A stretch of DNA of 64,000 bases. Source: Temnopleurus reevesii. Lineage: Eukaryota > Echinodermata > Echinoidea > Temnopleuroida > Temnopleuridae. The notes beneath the pieces were generated by a model. That model was not told where the DNA came from. It ran no database searches and saw only the letters and a program-made list of their open reading frames with translations. This document shows, one piece after another, positions 38,701-53,500 of the stretch (within the stretch, counting starts at the first letter, position 1; each line of letters begins with the position of its first letter). The stretch covers positions 1 to 64,000 of the forward strand of contig BQKZ01000788.1 in the NCBI GenBank assembly GCA_036244855.1. The letters run 5' to 3'. Made by a program: the position numbers and the translations under genes.

Positions 38701-41700
38701 NNNNNNNNNNNNNNNNNNNNNNNNNNNNNNNNNNNNNNNNNNNNNNNNNNNNNNNNNNNNNNNNNNNNNNNNNNNNNNNNNNNNNNNNNNNNNNNNNNNN
38801 NNNNNNNNNNNNNNNNNNNNNNNNGTGTGTGTGTGTGTGTGTGTGTGTGCGTGTGCGCGAGTGTGTGCGCGGGTGTGTGTGAGAATGTGAGTGTGCGAGG
38901 GTGAAAAGGTGGGTGGTTCACAGACATTGACGTTTATGAGTAATGCATAACTTAATAATGTCGACCAGCGTTCCGATATGCAAACCGCAAATTTACTTAT
39001 CTCGCATAACCGTTTTGGTGGTGAGTTCGTTGGGAGCTTGCGTGGATGGAAGGATGATGTGTGATTGCTTTCTACAGATGAACACATTCAGAAAATTTGC
39101 ACGTTCAATGACTTCAAAGATCTACAGCACTGGATATGTGTTCAGCATTTAATGTTATAAGCAGCTCATATAAGATTAGTAAACTAAATAAATGGCATGA
39201 TTAATGTCATCTAATCAATATTGTGTAATTCACAGCCCCCGAAATCGGTACATTTGACTATTTAGAGCAACGATGGTTTTGGTTGAATCGATTTTAGATA
39301 TCAAAGAGTAAAGAAAACAGTCAACATATTAATTTGTTTTAATTATTCATTTAAGAAATGGTGGTAGTTTGCCGAGAGCTCCCACGCGTGACTCTTATAT
39401 TTTGATGACGTTCTTTATGACGTGCGGGCTTTTTTAATCTTCAAAATTATTAAGGGAGATTACTTTTAACTAATTATTGATTTTTCTGGTTCAATTTAAT
39501 TTGAGATGATATTGAAGTAGATTTAGGCCATTATTACATTAGCAAGCCATTTAAATAACACTATCGCATTCAATGACAGAGGTGAGAGAGAAAAAACAAC
39601 AATAACAAATTTATATCTACATTTTTCATTTGTAAACTAATATTTTTGAAAAAAATGGGGATATATTTTTAAGTCTCTGGATTAACAAAAAACACAAAAA
39701 AAAATGACGCATTGAAAAGAAAATGAATTATCTAACTTGCAGAATGTTCCAAAACATGTTAAATGCAATCTACCCAAAATGTACATGGTGAATATAGCTA
39801 ATTTGGAGCACAAAGACATCCCTTAATTGGGATATTTCTTGTGCATGGCAAGATTAAGAGTGTAAAATGAGGATCCATGACGGGTTATCCTATTGCAGTT
39901 CTCTGACATATCTCCCTGTTCCAATTTCAGCTGTTGTTGTTGTTGTTGTTGTGATTTCCTTAGCAAGAGACTATATCACAGTATGGTATGCACCTTAATG
40001 AAGTCTATGGATAATATCGAGCTATCGACCAGCTCAACAACCACGGAGCAGTTTTCTCGCTTCATTTGACCTTGGGAAATATACTTTTTGCATCGATGTG
40101 TATAATACGTTTGGTCCGAAGAGAAAATCTGAACTATTATTTATAGTATTTCTCTGTTGGTGTGCTTAATGGGCATACTAGCTGAATGCGCCCTACGGAT
40201 CGATACAATTTTCTGATAATCATTTGCTTTCAACGCTGGGTTATATGGTGTAATCGTGCATTTTGATTCGCGCTTAGAGAGAGCTTATAAACAGGGCAGC
40301 CATTGCATGTGAATGGTGAATACACACGTAAAATAGAAATCATACGCTATACATTTTATTACATGTGTGTAGGTATATATTTATATCCATGTAGATTCGA
40401 TGAAATTTCTAATTGTGTATGACATAACTTTCATTTAACAACTCTTACGTGAATATATTTATTCCTTGAATAAATATATTTCAACATTTATAACTGACAA
40501 GTTTTTTTTTTCAAATAATTTGCTTTTGATCAAAGGGGCAAAACTTATTAGATAGGGCCCCTTACACAATTTAGTAATGGTTTAACACTGACAAATAAAC
40601 AAATTTGAATATGCAATGCTCATCAAACTGCTAATTCTGTGTTACGAATAGTTGGTAAGCCCCATTTAGTATTATTGATTGAAAGAGTCACCACTTACAG
40701 TGTAGAGAGAGGTACATGCAGGTAATATGAGACTACAGGTAATATGGCACACGTGACTTAAAAACAATATAACTTATCTTGAACATTTTCCCAAATGTTT
40801 ATAGCACCATTTATAGTTTGATTTAGTCCCTGAGCTTCATTTTGGATGTTTCAACTGTTTGTCAAATGAAAGTTTGCTAAAAAATATCACCAAATCTTGA
40901 AAGGTATATAAAAATAACACCATTTTGTAGCCTTGATATAAAATGAGGTTTGAGGTTTTCTATTATTTGGAACATTCCCTGCGTATAATCATTAAGGGGT
41001 TATTGCCAGTGGTATGAAAACGGTATGTTTGGCAATTATGTCGCATTGGCTATAGATTTGTATGTGTGTGTTATGGATTCAACACCAACATTCATTAAAG
41101 GCAATGTTTATATATCCGCCACGTTCAATAAAAACAGGGAATTCATAATGGCTGTCACCTGTTTACATGTCAACGCCCGGATTATTTTATATCTACTTCT
41201 GATAGTACTCAAAGAGCATGTTAGAGTACACAAGGATCTATGCAAGACTGATGTCCCTTTCTCTAGTGCTTAATTCAACACTATGTAGTTTAGCAAGCAC
41301 ATGAGTGGGTAACCAGTCAGGCATGGATCCGTGCGTACCACTATAAACAGCGCTATGAAACAAGTAATAGAATCATTATTGTTTATCTATATGATTAAAA
41401 GATATCGAATTCAGAGGAATACCATTGTTTGGAACATTCCCAGCCTATAATAAAGTTTTGATTCGTAATGAATGGCAACAATATACAGGTCACCTTTCGA
41501 GGTAGATTCGTGTCTACTGCTGATAGTAAAAAAAGTGATTGTTTTCATGTGCTACTCGAGGCGCCGACAGTTGCTCCGATTCGAATGTTTCGCTTTATGT
41601 ACAGGGTTAGTGTTGTGATAAAGTTTATGCTTCAGAATAATATTTCGATCGGATTACGGTTAGGGTTGGGATCAAGTTTGATATTCGGTTTACTTCGTAT

Positions 41701-44506
41701 ATTTTCCCTGCAGCAATTGTCTTCGGAGCACATGTCCTAAAGTCGTATTATATATATATAGCTCTTCGTAGAGTATACATGACTCTACGCGCGAGAGGCA
41801 ACAAGTTCACAAGTGCTAAATTAAATATACTGTGTACTTATTATCACACTCGTGAATCGCTGAAATGTGTTAACTGATCGTGTTGCGTTGATTGTACCGA
41901 GTTGTTCGGAATGAACTCTTGATAAATGACTTCGACGGGAACGAGCAAACGAGTGGCTTTAGCGTGATAAATGGGATTCTGACTGGTGGGTTGGAATGCG
42001 AATGAAGCAGAATGCTTTATGATCAGACAAGCTTCTGTTTGCTGCCAAGGTCATCCAAGAACATGCCTTCACCAAATTTGGCCTAGTCAATCTCATTACG
42101 TTGATAAAGATAGAAACTCTCTCACTTGGGTTTCCCCTTCTGTACTCAAGTGTGTCACGGTTTTAAGGGAATAGCGGATCATTCTTGCTTTCCACGAAAT
42201 GAACTAGTACGTATATCAAAATTGTCATATATGCAATTGCGAAAACTGTACATTTCAACATAATAAGACTGTTGAATTGTAAGACAAACTTAATTCTTTG
42301 GGAGTTTTGCGTCTGTAAGAGTGCTTGATATGATGACATGAGAGGTTGTCAACTAATGCAACATCTGTCAAATCTAACATTATCATAGTCTTAAAACTAC
42401 TCCTATACTATGTTCCATTTCGGGTAATAGTTACACAATTTTTCCAAATACAAGGAAGCATACTTTCCACACAACTGTTAAAAGCTATTGAACTGATGAT
42501 TTCTTGTAAAAAGATATAAATGCCTTTTTGTTAAAAAAAAATGCTCAATATTGCGTTACAATTGCACAATATTGTGTGGTAGAAACATACACATTCTTTG
42601 CTTTTTCCCCAGGATAATTTTGTTTGATATCAAAATTAGACCCCAAAACGATTCGGCTTTTTATTCCCAATTCCTGACCATGTATGTTTGAGTTGATATT
42701 TTCTTACATATTAGCATGGATAGTTTACTGGCTTACACCAGTAGAATACACATATTGAGTCGAGTAATTTGTGAAGCACTTGATCTTATCACCATGAATA
42801 CATTCTAGAAAAGGACAAATAAATGAAAACTTACAATTTTCTGAGAGCAAAACTTCTATTTCAAACAGATTTCTTAAAAGAGGGCTAATTTGCTTTCATT
42901 TAGATGGCATTGAGAACGTATAGAAATGGCTGGCCGTAAGTAGGTTAATGACTGTCCAAAATTATTTAAAAGCACAGAAGACGAACAGCTACGAGCAACA
43001 AATGACCCTTTATTCATACACAATTAAGCCTCAAACTTCTATTGCCGAAATTCAGAACGACCACTAGAGTCTTATGCAGGCTTTAACGTGATCACTGACT
43101 ACCTTTAGAAATATATGATTATCACATCATTAACGCATGTTAATATAAATATATACAGTTGTATGCAAATTAATGACCTTCCTCTAGTTTCGATAAAACA
43201 AAATGTCTGGATACAATGGAAGCAAAACCTATACCAAATTTTTGATATAATTAGACTGTATCCACAGCTGACCGGAAAAGCTTATTCACTGCAATAAATA
43301 TTGATGTTAAATTGATTTTTAGACTATTTCTCAAGAGAAACTAAACTTGAGAGTACTTTTACATTGGATAATTACCACAATTGACAAAAATCGTTTATGA
43401 TGTCTGAAAATCAATTATTAGAATATAAAAATACATTTCGGTATTCAATCATTATTCTATTATTATTTTGGGGTATACTCTTCTTTTAAAGGACACCCCC
43501 CCTTATTTTTTTTTTTTTTTTTTTTTTTTGGGGGGGGGGGGGCTTTTGTAAAAAGCTACCATAGGTTGTTTCGGACGTTAAACATGTTAATGGAAGGTTT
43601 TTATTACTTGTATTTACGATCTGTGCAAATAATACCAATGATACTAGAATTAAAAGAGATTTCCTGTCAAATATTACTTGTTTTCTAATAATAATGCATT
43701 ATATAATTCATTATGATTTAAAAAAAAATCCTAAATTGTTAGCGGAAAATCGAATGTTGGAAGCACAAGTTTTCGATAGCCCCCTCCCCCCTGCCAGACC
43801 ATAAACAGAAATTACAAGGTTTCAAAACATTTATATGATTCCATCCTCTCTATATCATCAATAATCGATAATATATTCATTTCGATCGGTTTCCGATTGA
43901 CTGAGAAAGCTTACCAACGTTCAGTACCATGTATTCATCAATATTTTGAGAATTTAAGAAAACCTTAAGCAAATAAAGAGACCTGGGTAGTTGCTCGTCA
44001 AGTGGGAGATCAAGGTTGGTCAATGCTACAAGAAAACATTAAACCATATTCTTAGGGGATGGTAACATTTTGAAGATTATATGTCTCCGATATTCCAACA
44101 AATTTCTGTAATGTCTTATTGTGAATGACGAACAAGCAGTCTGGGCAAGGTTATCGAAATTGCTTCACAACAAACAAGTTTCGCAATCATAGTTGCTAAA
44201 TCGCATGTTAGATTTAGGGAGTCACGTTTTCATCTATCATGTCTATTCTGGAATATTATGTTTATATTTGAAGTGCACGTAGTTCAGGATGATAATTCCG
44301 TGGTTCAGTACCGGCCTTGTATCTCGAAAGACAAATAATCGGTTCGTATCTGGTTGGATTAAGATATCAAACCTGACAAAAACAAACTCGTGACTCTAAA
44401 AGCTTACCATTTTAAATCCTCATGGAAATGGGAATTTAAAAAAGATAGAATGTGATGTATTTTTCTTACTTCATTTCTTATTGTTCTGTTTGTTTGTGTG
44501 TGTGTG

Positions 44507-44555
<49 letters not shown>

Positions 44556-47500
44556 ACATATTTTTCTTTGTTGCGGTTGCGTGTAAAATAATAGCTTTAT
44601 AACAGTTCACTTATCCTAAAATCTCATGTGACAAACATTATTGAATGTTCTTTCTTCTTATCTCCTAACAATGTTTCATTTTGCAAATATAATGCCACTG
44701 GTCAGGTATATGTAGTTACATATGAAGAAAAAAAAGAATGCCATACTTTTTAGTTTAAATTGTACTTTAAAAAAGAGTAATACTTTCAACCAGGCATTTT
44801 TTAATCTAATTTTATGATTATTATTTCGATTTTACAACAAAATCATTCAGAAACCTATATCAGCTAATGATTTTTGTTTTCACAAAAGAAAATAACTGCG
44901 AGACCTGAAAATCCATTGGACTATATAACTGTATAAAATATAGACACAACATGCTTTAAAATTAAAAGGGAACTTCATCCAGACATTGATTTACTTTCAG
45001 TAGATGAATAAAAATACAATGATCAAACTGTGAAAATTTGAGCAAAATCCAACAATCCATTCAAAAGTTATACATTTTCAAAGTTTTGATTCAAACCCCT
45101 CATGGGCTCCTTAAATTGGCAACGTACAGGCACAAAATGGCTGAATTTTTCAGAAAAAGAAGAAAACGTGAAATTCTGTGAACAAAGTGAATGGAGAGTT
45201 CTCAATATTGGCAGCCATTTTGTGCCTGTACATTGCCAGTTTCAGGAGCAGAGTGGTGTAAATCAAAACTTTGAAAATTCATGACTTTTGAATGGATTGC
45301 CGGATTTTGCTCAAATTTTCACAGATTGGCCATAGTATTTTCCTTCACCCACTGAGTGCACATCAACGTCTGGATGAAGCTCCCCTTTAATTTGTACCTA
45401 GAATTATCAAATATTGATACAATCGAGACTGTGAATAAAATTTAGTTTTTCATCTGTACATAAAAGCATCAACCAAGAAGTATTAACAAAATGACACATT
45501 GAAGAAAAATAATGATTATAATAAATGATGAAGGAATGTCATTGTAAACACAAAACAAGACCAATCCTGATGTTCTGATTTGTAAATGCAAATAGCAGAC
45601 CTACTTTTCAATCCTGGGCAGCAGATGACAAATAGAGACCTTGATTTAACGCATCGACATACTAAAGTCCCAGTCCCACTTAGGCAAATAATTACGAGTT
45701 CTGAATTGCGAATATTCCGATTTGAATATTCGTAGCGGATTTGCCAACGACTTGTTATGTATTTCGTAACCACTTGTAATACCACGGCTGTTCATATTTG
45801 CAAAAGTCATTTGCAAGGATTTTATATCTTTTTTTTTTTTGTTCAACAAATTCGTAAAAATCTTGCGAATGATTTATGAATCGAAAATCATTGCAAGTAC
45901 TTGCCAATCATTCGCACGTGGTTGCAAACATGTCATGAATTTTCGCAACTTTGCAAAAGTCAACAAATGTGCAAAAAAATATGGAAAATTAAAAACAAAT
46001 TTCCGAAAAATACCAAACGTTTAAGAGGGTTTGCAACTATGTCGCAATAGGGATGAGTCGGCGCTAAGAGCAGCGCGCGAATCCTTGCAAAAGTTCGCAA
46101 ACCAGATCGCAAAATGTTCCAAAGCTGTCGTAAATTGTTTCAACGATCTAGCGATGCGTCGCAATTTTATCCTAAATGAAATCGTATAAACATATCATAA
46201 TTAATATCTTAATCCATTGGTTATTTTGTCTCATGCAATCGAAAATTCTTGCAAAACGTATTTGTTTAAGAACAATAATGGTCACGAACCCTTGCGATTC
46301 ATAATCGTAAAGGGTCGCAATTACAATCGCAAACAATGTGATGTCCTATACAAAACGTCGCAAATATGGTCGCAAAATTTTGAAAAGGTGTTGTGAATTG
46401 ATTCAACGACCTTGCAAGTTGTAGCAACTTCACAGCAAATGAAATCGTGTTGTGCACTGTATTCTACCAAAACACAAATATTCGCTAATACTCGCAACGC
46501 TTTCACTGAATTCGCTTTAAAAAACTAATTTGATATGTTTAGGAATCATTGTAAATGTATAAATCGTAAATGATCGTAATGATATTCGCCTGAGTGGGAC
46601 TGTGGCTCGAGATAGATGAGAAGAATGTGGGAATGCATTCCAATGCTGATTGGTTAACGATCTTCAATTGGATGATGAATGGATGCTCGGCTTCTTAGCA
46701 CCTCTGGGTTATAACGGCTCAACATGGGGGCGGGATGAATGACCCTAGATGAACGAACCATTCATTTCAAAATCCCATAACATGGTCACAAACTTGCACT
46801 CTTTTGATGATACTTTTAAATAAAAATGCTGTTTTTTATGGACACAACCTTCACACTGTGGACAAATAAATACGACCATACTGTCACACTGTGTGGATGC
46901 TTTCTACTTAGCTAGCTCAAGTAATGATGGTGTACAATTCAACGCGTTATAAGACTCGTAGGCTATGGAATGGTAAACTGTATGTAAATATGAAATGTGC
47001 CCACACAGTGTAGTATAATCTTTTCACGGTGGCAGCATAGTTTTCACCCTGTGACCATGCTTGCAGTTCAAGAATTAATGCATTTGATTACACGTAATGG
47101 AATTGGCTTCATCTGAATATTTTCACTTATTTCCACATTTTTTTCAAACCATAACAACTATTCTTTGTCCGATTTTCCTAAAACCGTTTTGTTGTAATCC
47201 TGTTAAACATATGATATACGAGTAGATTACTATGACGAAGGGAAAATAATAGGAATAAATTTGTTCTAACAGTCTGCGATGGAGACTAGGTCATGGAATT
47301 GTCTTAACACAAAATTAAAAAAAGATAATGCGTCAATTCAACACCAGAAAAATGTTCGAACAAGACCAATAATGAATTAAATTCATTATAAACGTGAAAT
47401 AGTGATAAACCCTTCAAACGACACCATAAAAAATGTACAATACAAGCAAGGAATTCAATGGATTCTAAACATGAAATTGATGATAGACCCTGATGTAACT

Positions 47501-50500
47501 TACCGTTTATTGCTGGTTCTCACATCTATAATAGCTCAAATTAATGATCAGATGTCGATTGCACAAAATGGTCTGAAATAACTATACTATTTTTGCTAAG
47601 ACGTCTAAACTTCTTGTGTCACCCTCGTATATACGAGTAAACGGGTATACCTCTATGTTACGAGGGTGGCAGTACACTCTAAAAACAAACTAATCAAATT
47701 TGATTAGAATCTAATCAATACAATACAATACAAATTTAATCAATACAAACGGGGACACCTGGAAATCTAATCAAAATGATTAGAAAAATCGAATCATTTT
47801 TTTATGTGGAAATCTTATTATAATTACGAATAGGAAATCTAATCAAAATGATTAGATTCAATTAAAAAAAAAATAATACAAGTCACGTATGATTATAAAT
47901 CCATTTCAGAATGATTAGTTTCTATTCATAATAATATCATAAGACGATATAATAAAAAAAATGATAAGGGTTGTTTTAGAGTGTAAGATATAAGACGTCT
48001 TAATGGTAAGATGATAATTTTCAAGAACATTTGTGACAATGGGAAGCTGCCGTGCATAGACTAATATTTTGTTTTATATAAGACCGAGAGGAACAGTTTA
48101 GACCTGAAATATACATTTTCATTTTTGCATTGTTTGGTTTATTTCCGTCATAAAAGATAAAACAACAAATACAAAAAAATGAAGAGTGTGCAAACGATAC
48201 TTACTTCATTTGTTTGACTATTGTACTTTTGCCAGACTCTCCGGCACCTATAAAGAAGAACAAAATAAAAGATATGAGTAAACATGTCAATCTGTTTATA
48301 TCATTTTCATTGATAATTTAGTAAACAATAATCAACACACTCTACAACTGTGTAATTCACTGGGTTCACCCATTCTAAAGAGTATAAAGAGTTGTGCCTC
48401 ACTCTTTTACGAGTTATCAAAGGGATGTAGCACCGACTCAATCAAATCTCACTATTTGTTAAAACACAGTAGTACCCAGTTTTGCCTCATAAAGGAGTTG
48501 TCCTTCAATGAACTCCTTTTGTTTAACAAGTTAAATGGAGGAAAAGTCCTCTTTTAGTTAAAATAAAAGGAGCACTGTTCCGCTCGAAAAAAGGAGTGAT
48601 ATAGGTGTACCCATAATATTCATGTTTTTTTAAAGAAAAGAGTGTAATATCTCTGATTAATATTGAGAGAGTAAACGATAAAACACCCTGATATTAGATC
48701 AGAATTCTTAATCGCTTTATTTGGAATCCACTTGCAGAACAGATATTTAATATGTTTAAACAATGAGTATGCCCAAGAAAAATCAAACTGAGGGTTTGAA
48801 GCGAATCGGACAAAAAATAAGAAAATTATGAATATTTCAACGTTATAACCCAACGTTAAATGAGATATGATTACTTATTTGCATTAATAATATTAAGTAA
48901 AGCTGGTTTATCAATCCTCTCACCTCCTCTTCTTTCTTCATTCTATCATTTGTATGTAATTTATTGTCTTGTGTTACTTCTATATGCTTTATCTTTAAAA
49001 AATAAGTTCTGTAAATTATGTTTACTGGGGATCTTTTCCACCAAGCCTCATGGTTTTTATGATTCCCCACTATCTTATTTTCTTTTCTATGTTATGAAGT
49101 GTATTTTTTACATTGTTAACATTTTTAAGAGAGTGAAATAAATGAATTGAATTGAAAAACAGTAATAATGCACTCCTCTAAAAGCAGACTTTTCAACCCC
49201 CTTTTTTAATGTTAACGCAAAAAGAAGAATTTATTTACCTCGATATATGCATGGGTACGAATATATTCAGTGATTCGGTGATATTCAGTGATATTCAGTA
49301 AAGATTTAAAAAATGAGCATTAATGGATTAAAATTTATTCATAGAACAACAATTTGTAATAAGTTTACTGACAGGGAGAACATGACATACGTCATTACAC
49401 ATGATCAAAAGGTGAGTGTGACGTGTGACGCACAGCGATTTATGAAAACCACTGTTCAATCATAGCATTGAGATATTCATAACTTTCTCATATCCCATCG
49501 GATTTACTAAAAAATTGTGTTATTTGTTCGTCTGATTTTTCTGCTTTTAATCAAAGGAAGATTTTTCTGGGGCAGACACAGTGTTTAAACTGCAAGCTAC
49601 ACCAGCAATTTGCATGAGCTGTATTGTACAACCATACAATGAAAGCAGCTCATGAACACATAAAAATAAGGTTACAAATTTATAGGGGTTTTCTACACCG
49701 CTATGAAAGATTACAACATTCCATGCCAGACGATCTACCAGCAGAGCTATTTCATGTTCTTATTGACTGATGGGCATTGGGACATGAGAAACTTCGTTAG
49801 AATAGATCGAGCAGATATTTGGCACACCGCGTTCATTGGTCGGTGACGGGGAGTTAAAGAAATATTTTCGCAAAACTATTTCAAATTGTAATAAAAACAA
49901 ATACAGTGTTCTAATTGTCAAACTGAAATAGTTCAGATAAATATGTTTCCACAAAATCATGTCATATCATATCATAACAAATCAAATGTTGAGTTTCATT
50001 ACAGGCTAGAGTAATTACTGCAAAATGCGCTTAAGAAAGATTCCATTTTGATTTTTCACCAGCTATCTTACAGGAGCACCACTCCGAAAAGGTTGTACAC
50101 GTTTGTACCCTTCCTTCTTAGTGTGTGGTATACAGGCCAAATATGATAAGTGTTGATATTAGGTGACAGGTAATGTCACATGATGCATCAAATCAACAAC
50201 TTTAATATACCTTCAGACTTTACAGACAAGTGTAAACATCGCATTGACTAAATTCTTATTGAAATTTGATAATGAAAATGCAATTATATAATGCTTTATA
50301 TCCTACTTATAAGATTGTATCCACTGTGATTGGTCAAGGAGCAGTCATGTGAATAAAAATATTATCACCATGAAATAAATTTTATATGGCGTGACGTCAT
50401 CCTCGGAATAGTTTTCGATATGTCCATATTCTGACGTCATCTTTTACGATAACTTGATATTCAGCTATCGATACCGCGATATCGAGATCAAAGGTCGTCG

Positions 50501-53500
50501 AAACGTAGACAATGGCGGCACCCAGTGGAGAAATCAACGACGATGAACCCAGATTTAATCTCGTAGATGATGATGATTTGGAGGAATTCATTTCATCGAC
50601 AGATTACAAGTAGGATATACATTTGATTACTATTTCAGTTTACTTGTGTAGGATATAAATCAAATATATCATGCACATTTTTCGAAGTACTATATGAAAT
50701 TATGGATTCTTCGGTGACCGGCATAGTAACTATTTTCTTCGGGGCTGCGCCCCTCAGAAAATAATGCTATGTCAGTCACCTCACAATCAATAAATGCAGC
50801 TAGAACTTCTCAGTGCATGGTATATTTGATTAATATGATGATTTACATTCGAGCAAGAGAATGAACCGTTTATTAATTGGCAAACACTCGTTAGATTTTT
50901 ATATGTGAAACTTACATTTCTGTCGTTAATTACCAAGGCAATATTTGGGTTTTCAATATAAAGCAGTTCAATAATAGTTTTTACATCTTTCAGTCTCTAT
51001 CCCGTGTACCCTCCAATATAAACACATATAATCGATGATATCGTGATCAAAAGATTATTTAGGAAAACAATTATCTCTGCCATCACAAAATATAACACTA
51101 CCTGACGCCATGATGTTGTTGTTGTCGTTGTAAAACATCAGGAAACGAATTTCAATTGTACATCAGTATATTGATCGACCAAATATAGAACTGTGACAAG
51201 TTATCCATCATGGTTACAAGTGTATCAATACATGAGCTACCGGAGAATGTAATATTCAATTCTTTTTTATGAAAGATAGCCACGGTTATACTGATTACAT
51301 CCACGCATTGTTCATTAGCACGCCAGAGGTTGAATGCTGAGTTTGATTATACTCATCATTTCGGATTCTCCTCATGAGAGTAATTATATAATGAAGCCAT
51401 TTAGAGGCATCATACACAGAGTATGGGTCTGTATATTTTAGAGTGGTTATTTAATTGCTCCAGTACTATTCACATCGACAAAATGTCAATGGTAGGGAAA
51501 ATGGGAGAGCTAATTGTTGACTTAAATCAATGCTCTAGCTGGTGCTTTAAAGTTTTATGACACTGGCTATGTACATGTTAGTGTTGTCAATGCGATGAGC
51601 AGGGGCACCGGATCGGAATGCTTACATCATGCGATCGTTAAAGGTGGTAAGATATTGGAAGTGTAAAATAGATTACTATCTGAAAGGTTTGTATCACAAA
51701 ATGCCGTACGTTGCCAATGACGCTTTTTAACAATATGGCAAACAATATATCACAATTTCTCATAGGACACTATACAATGCATGGAATACGCGATTAGAAT
51801 CAAACGGGTGCAATTTTGTACCTTGCAACACTGACATAACCCTTTTGAATGCAATATGGTACCTTTTGCTATGAGTGCAATATTCTACAAATATAAACAA
51901 CAACAACAAAAAAGCAAAACGCGGCAGCGGTGGGATACGAGCCCGGGCCATAAGGGATCTTTTCATTCCAAGTCATACGCCCTACCGTGTGAGCTGCGCT
52001 GCCCTCCACACAGGGACGGGTTCATAAAATAAAGAATATGCAATGTTTTCAGAGTTTTTGGAGCGTCATTCAAATTTCATGAACGGTGGATAGACAATGG
52101 CTATGAAACCAGATGTGTAATGGAATCTTAAAGGTTGGGTGCGAGGGGCAATCAGTAAATAAAGAAAAATAAGGTGAACAAACTGTGAGAATTCGAACAA
52201 AATCAGATAATCCGTTCAAAAGTTATGACTTTTCACAATTTTAGTTTACACCCCTCATGGGCTACTTTAATTGGCAACATACAGGCACAAAATGGCTGCA
52301 AACGTTGGAGAACTCTCCATTCACTTTCTACCCAAAATTTCACATTTTCCTCTTTTTCCTGAAAATTAGACAACATTTACTCTTTTTCAGTTTAATATAT
52401 TATGAATGACATCAAATATCATGCTCATTGGCTATAAGCTTGGCTGAGGCTTACCCGACATAGAGACAAGTAATGTATCCAAACTGGATCCCAAGTATTG
52501 GCAAGTAACGCACATAACCCGCCTTTTGGTAGATTATGGTTCGTCCAATCTGACAATCAAATGTTTAATTTATGTGTTCATACACTCGTGTATTCCTATA
52601 ACAAAGTATGAGCCGAGTTCATGTTCGGCATACGCGTACTAATTATGACTTATTATTAATCAATAATTATCCATCACTGCAGACTCTTTAAATACCTATA
52701 CAATCTAAGACTCTCGGTACAATTCATTTATTCGAGATTCCAATATGTCATCCAATATTTTTCTAATTTTTGGTATGTCTTAACATATTTTCAACATATT
52801 TAATTATTCAATTTCCATATTTAAAAACAATGTATTAATTTGTTGACGTATTTGTCATGTTTACTTTAGTTTGCGCCAATAATACATTCACTTATATATT
52901 GTTTTAATTGAGTCTTCGTTGGGCCTCATGGAAGATCACCTTTTGTTGGATGGACCCCCCTGTTGAAATATTGAATAGATAAACACAAGAACGGAACCCA
53001 CTCGTTCTTAAAGTCGTTCTCAAAATCTTTCCTGTTGAAATACCATCCTGTAGCATTATAATCAGTTAGCCCAGACGTCTCCAACAGGCGTTCACAGTTC
53101 ACTGGACGCTTAATCCACAACTATATCATGATAGACAAGCATCTTGCATGTTAACCAAGCAGAAAGTTGACAAGGAATCAACAAGATTCATCCCGTGCAG
53201 AATCAATATGTCCATATTATTACACCAAAACAGTAAAATTGAAGAAAATGTGAAATTATGTGTAAAAAGGGAATGGAGAGTTCTTCATATTGGCAACCAT
53301 ATTATGTTTGTAGGTTGCCAACACACGGAGTCCATGATGGGTGTGAATAAAACTGTGAAAATTCATAATTTTCATAACATGTTTAATGGATTATCTGATT
53401 TTCCTCGAATTTTCAATTTGATTAAATTATCGTCCTCCATCCGCTGACATGATTGATTGATTGATTGATTTTATTTCCGATATACCATAAAAAAAGATAC

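Noticed and set aside
38407..39087. Long frames across the N gap
   Set aside because: They exist only because N codons contain no stops; flanks are GT microsatellite.
41468..41740. 90-codon frame in G alpha intron 2
   Set aside because: No recognisable family, no convincing splice sites in phase; within the range expected by chance for this length of sequence.
45102..45284. 60-codon frame in intron 2
   Set aside because: Lies wholly in the palindromic MITE at 44959-45392; the similar frame at 53148-53447 is mostly in another copy.
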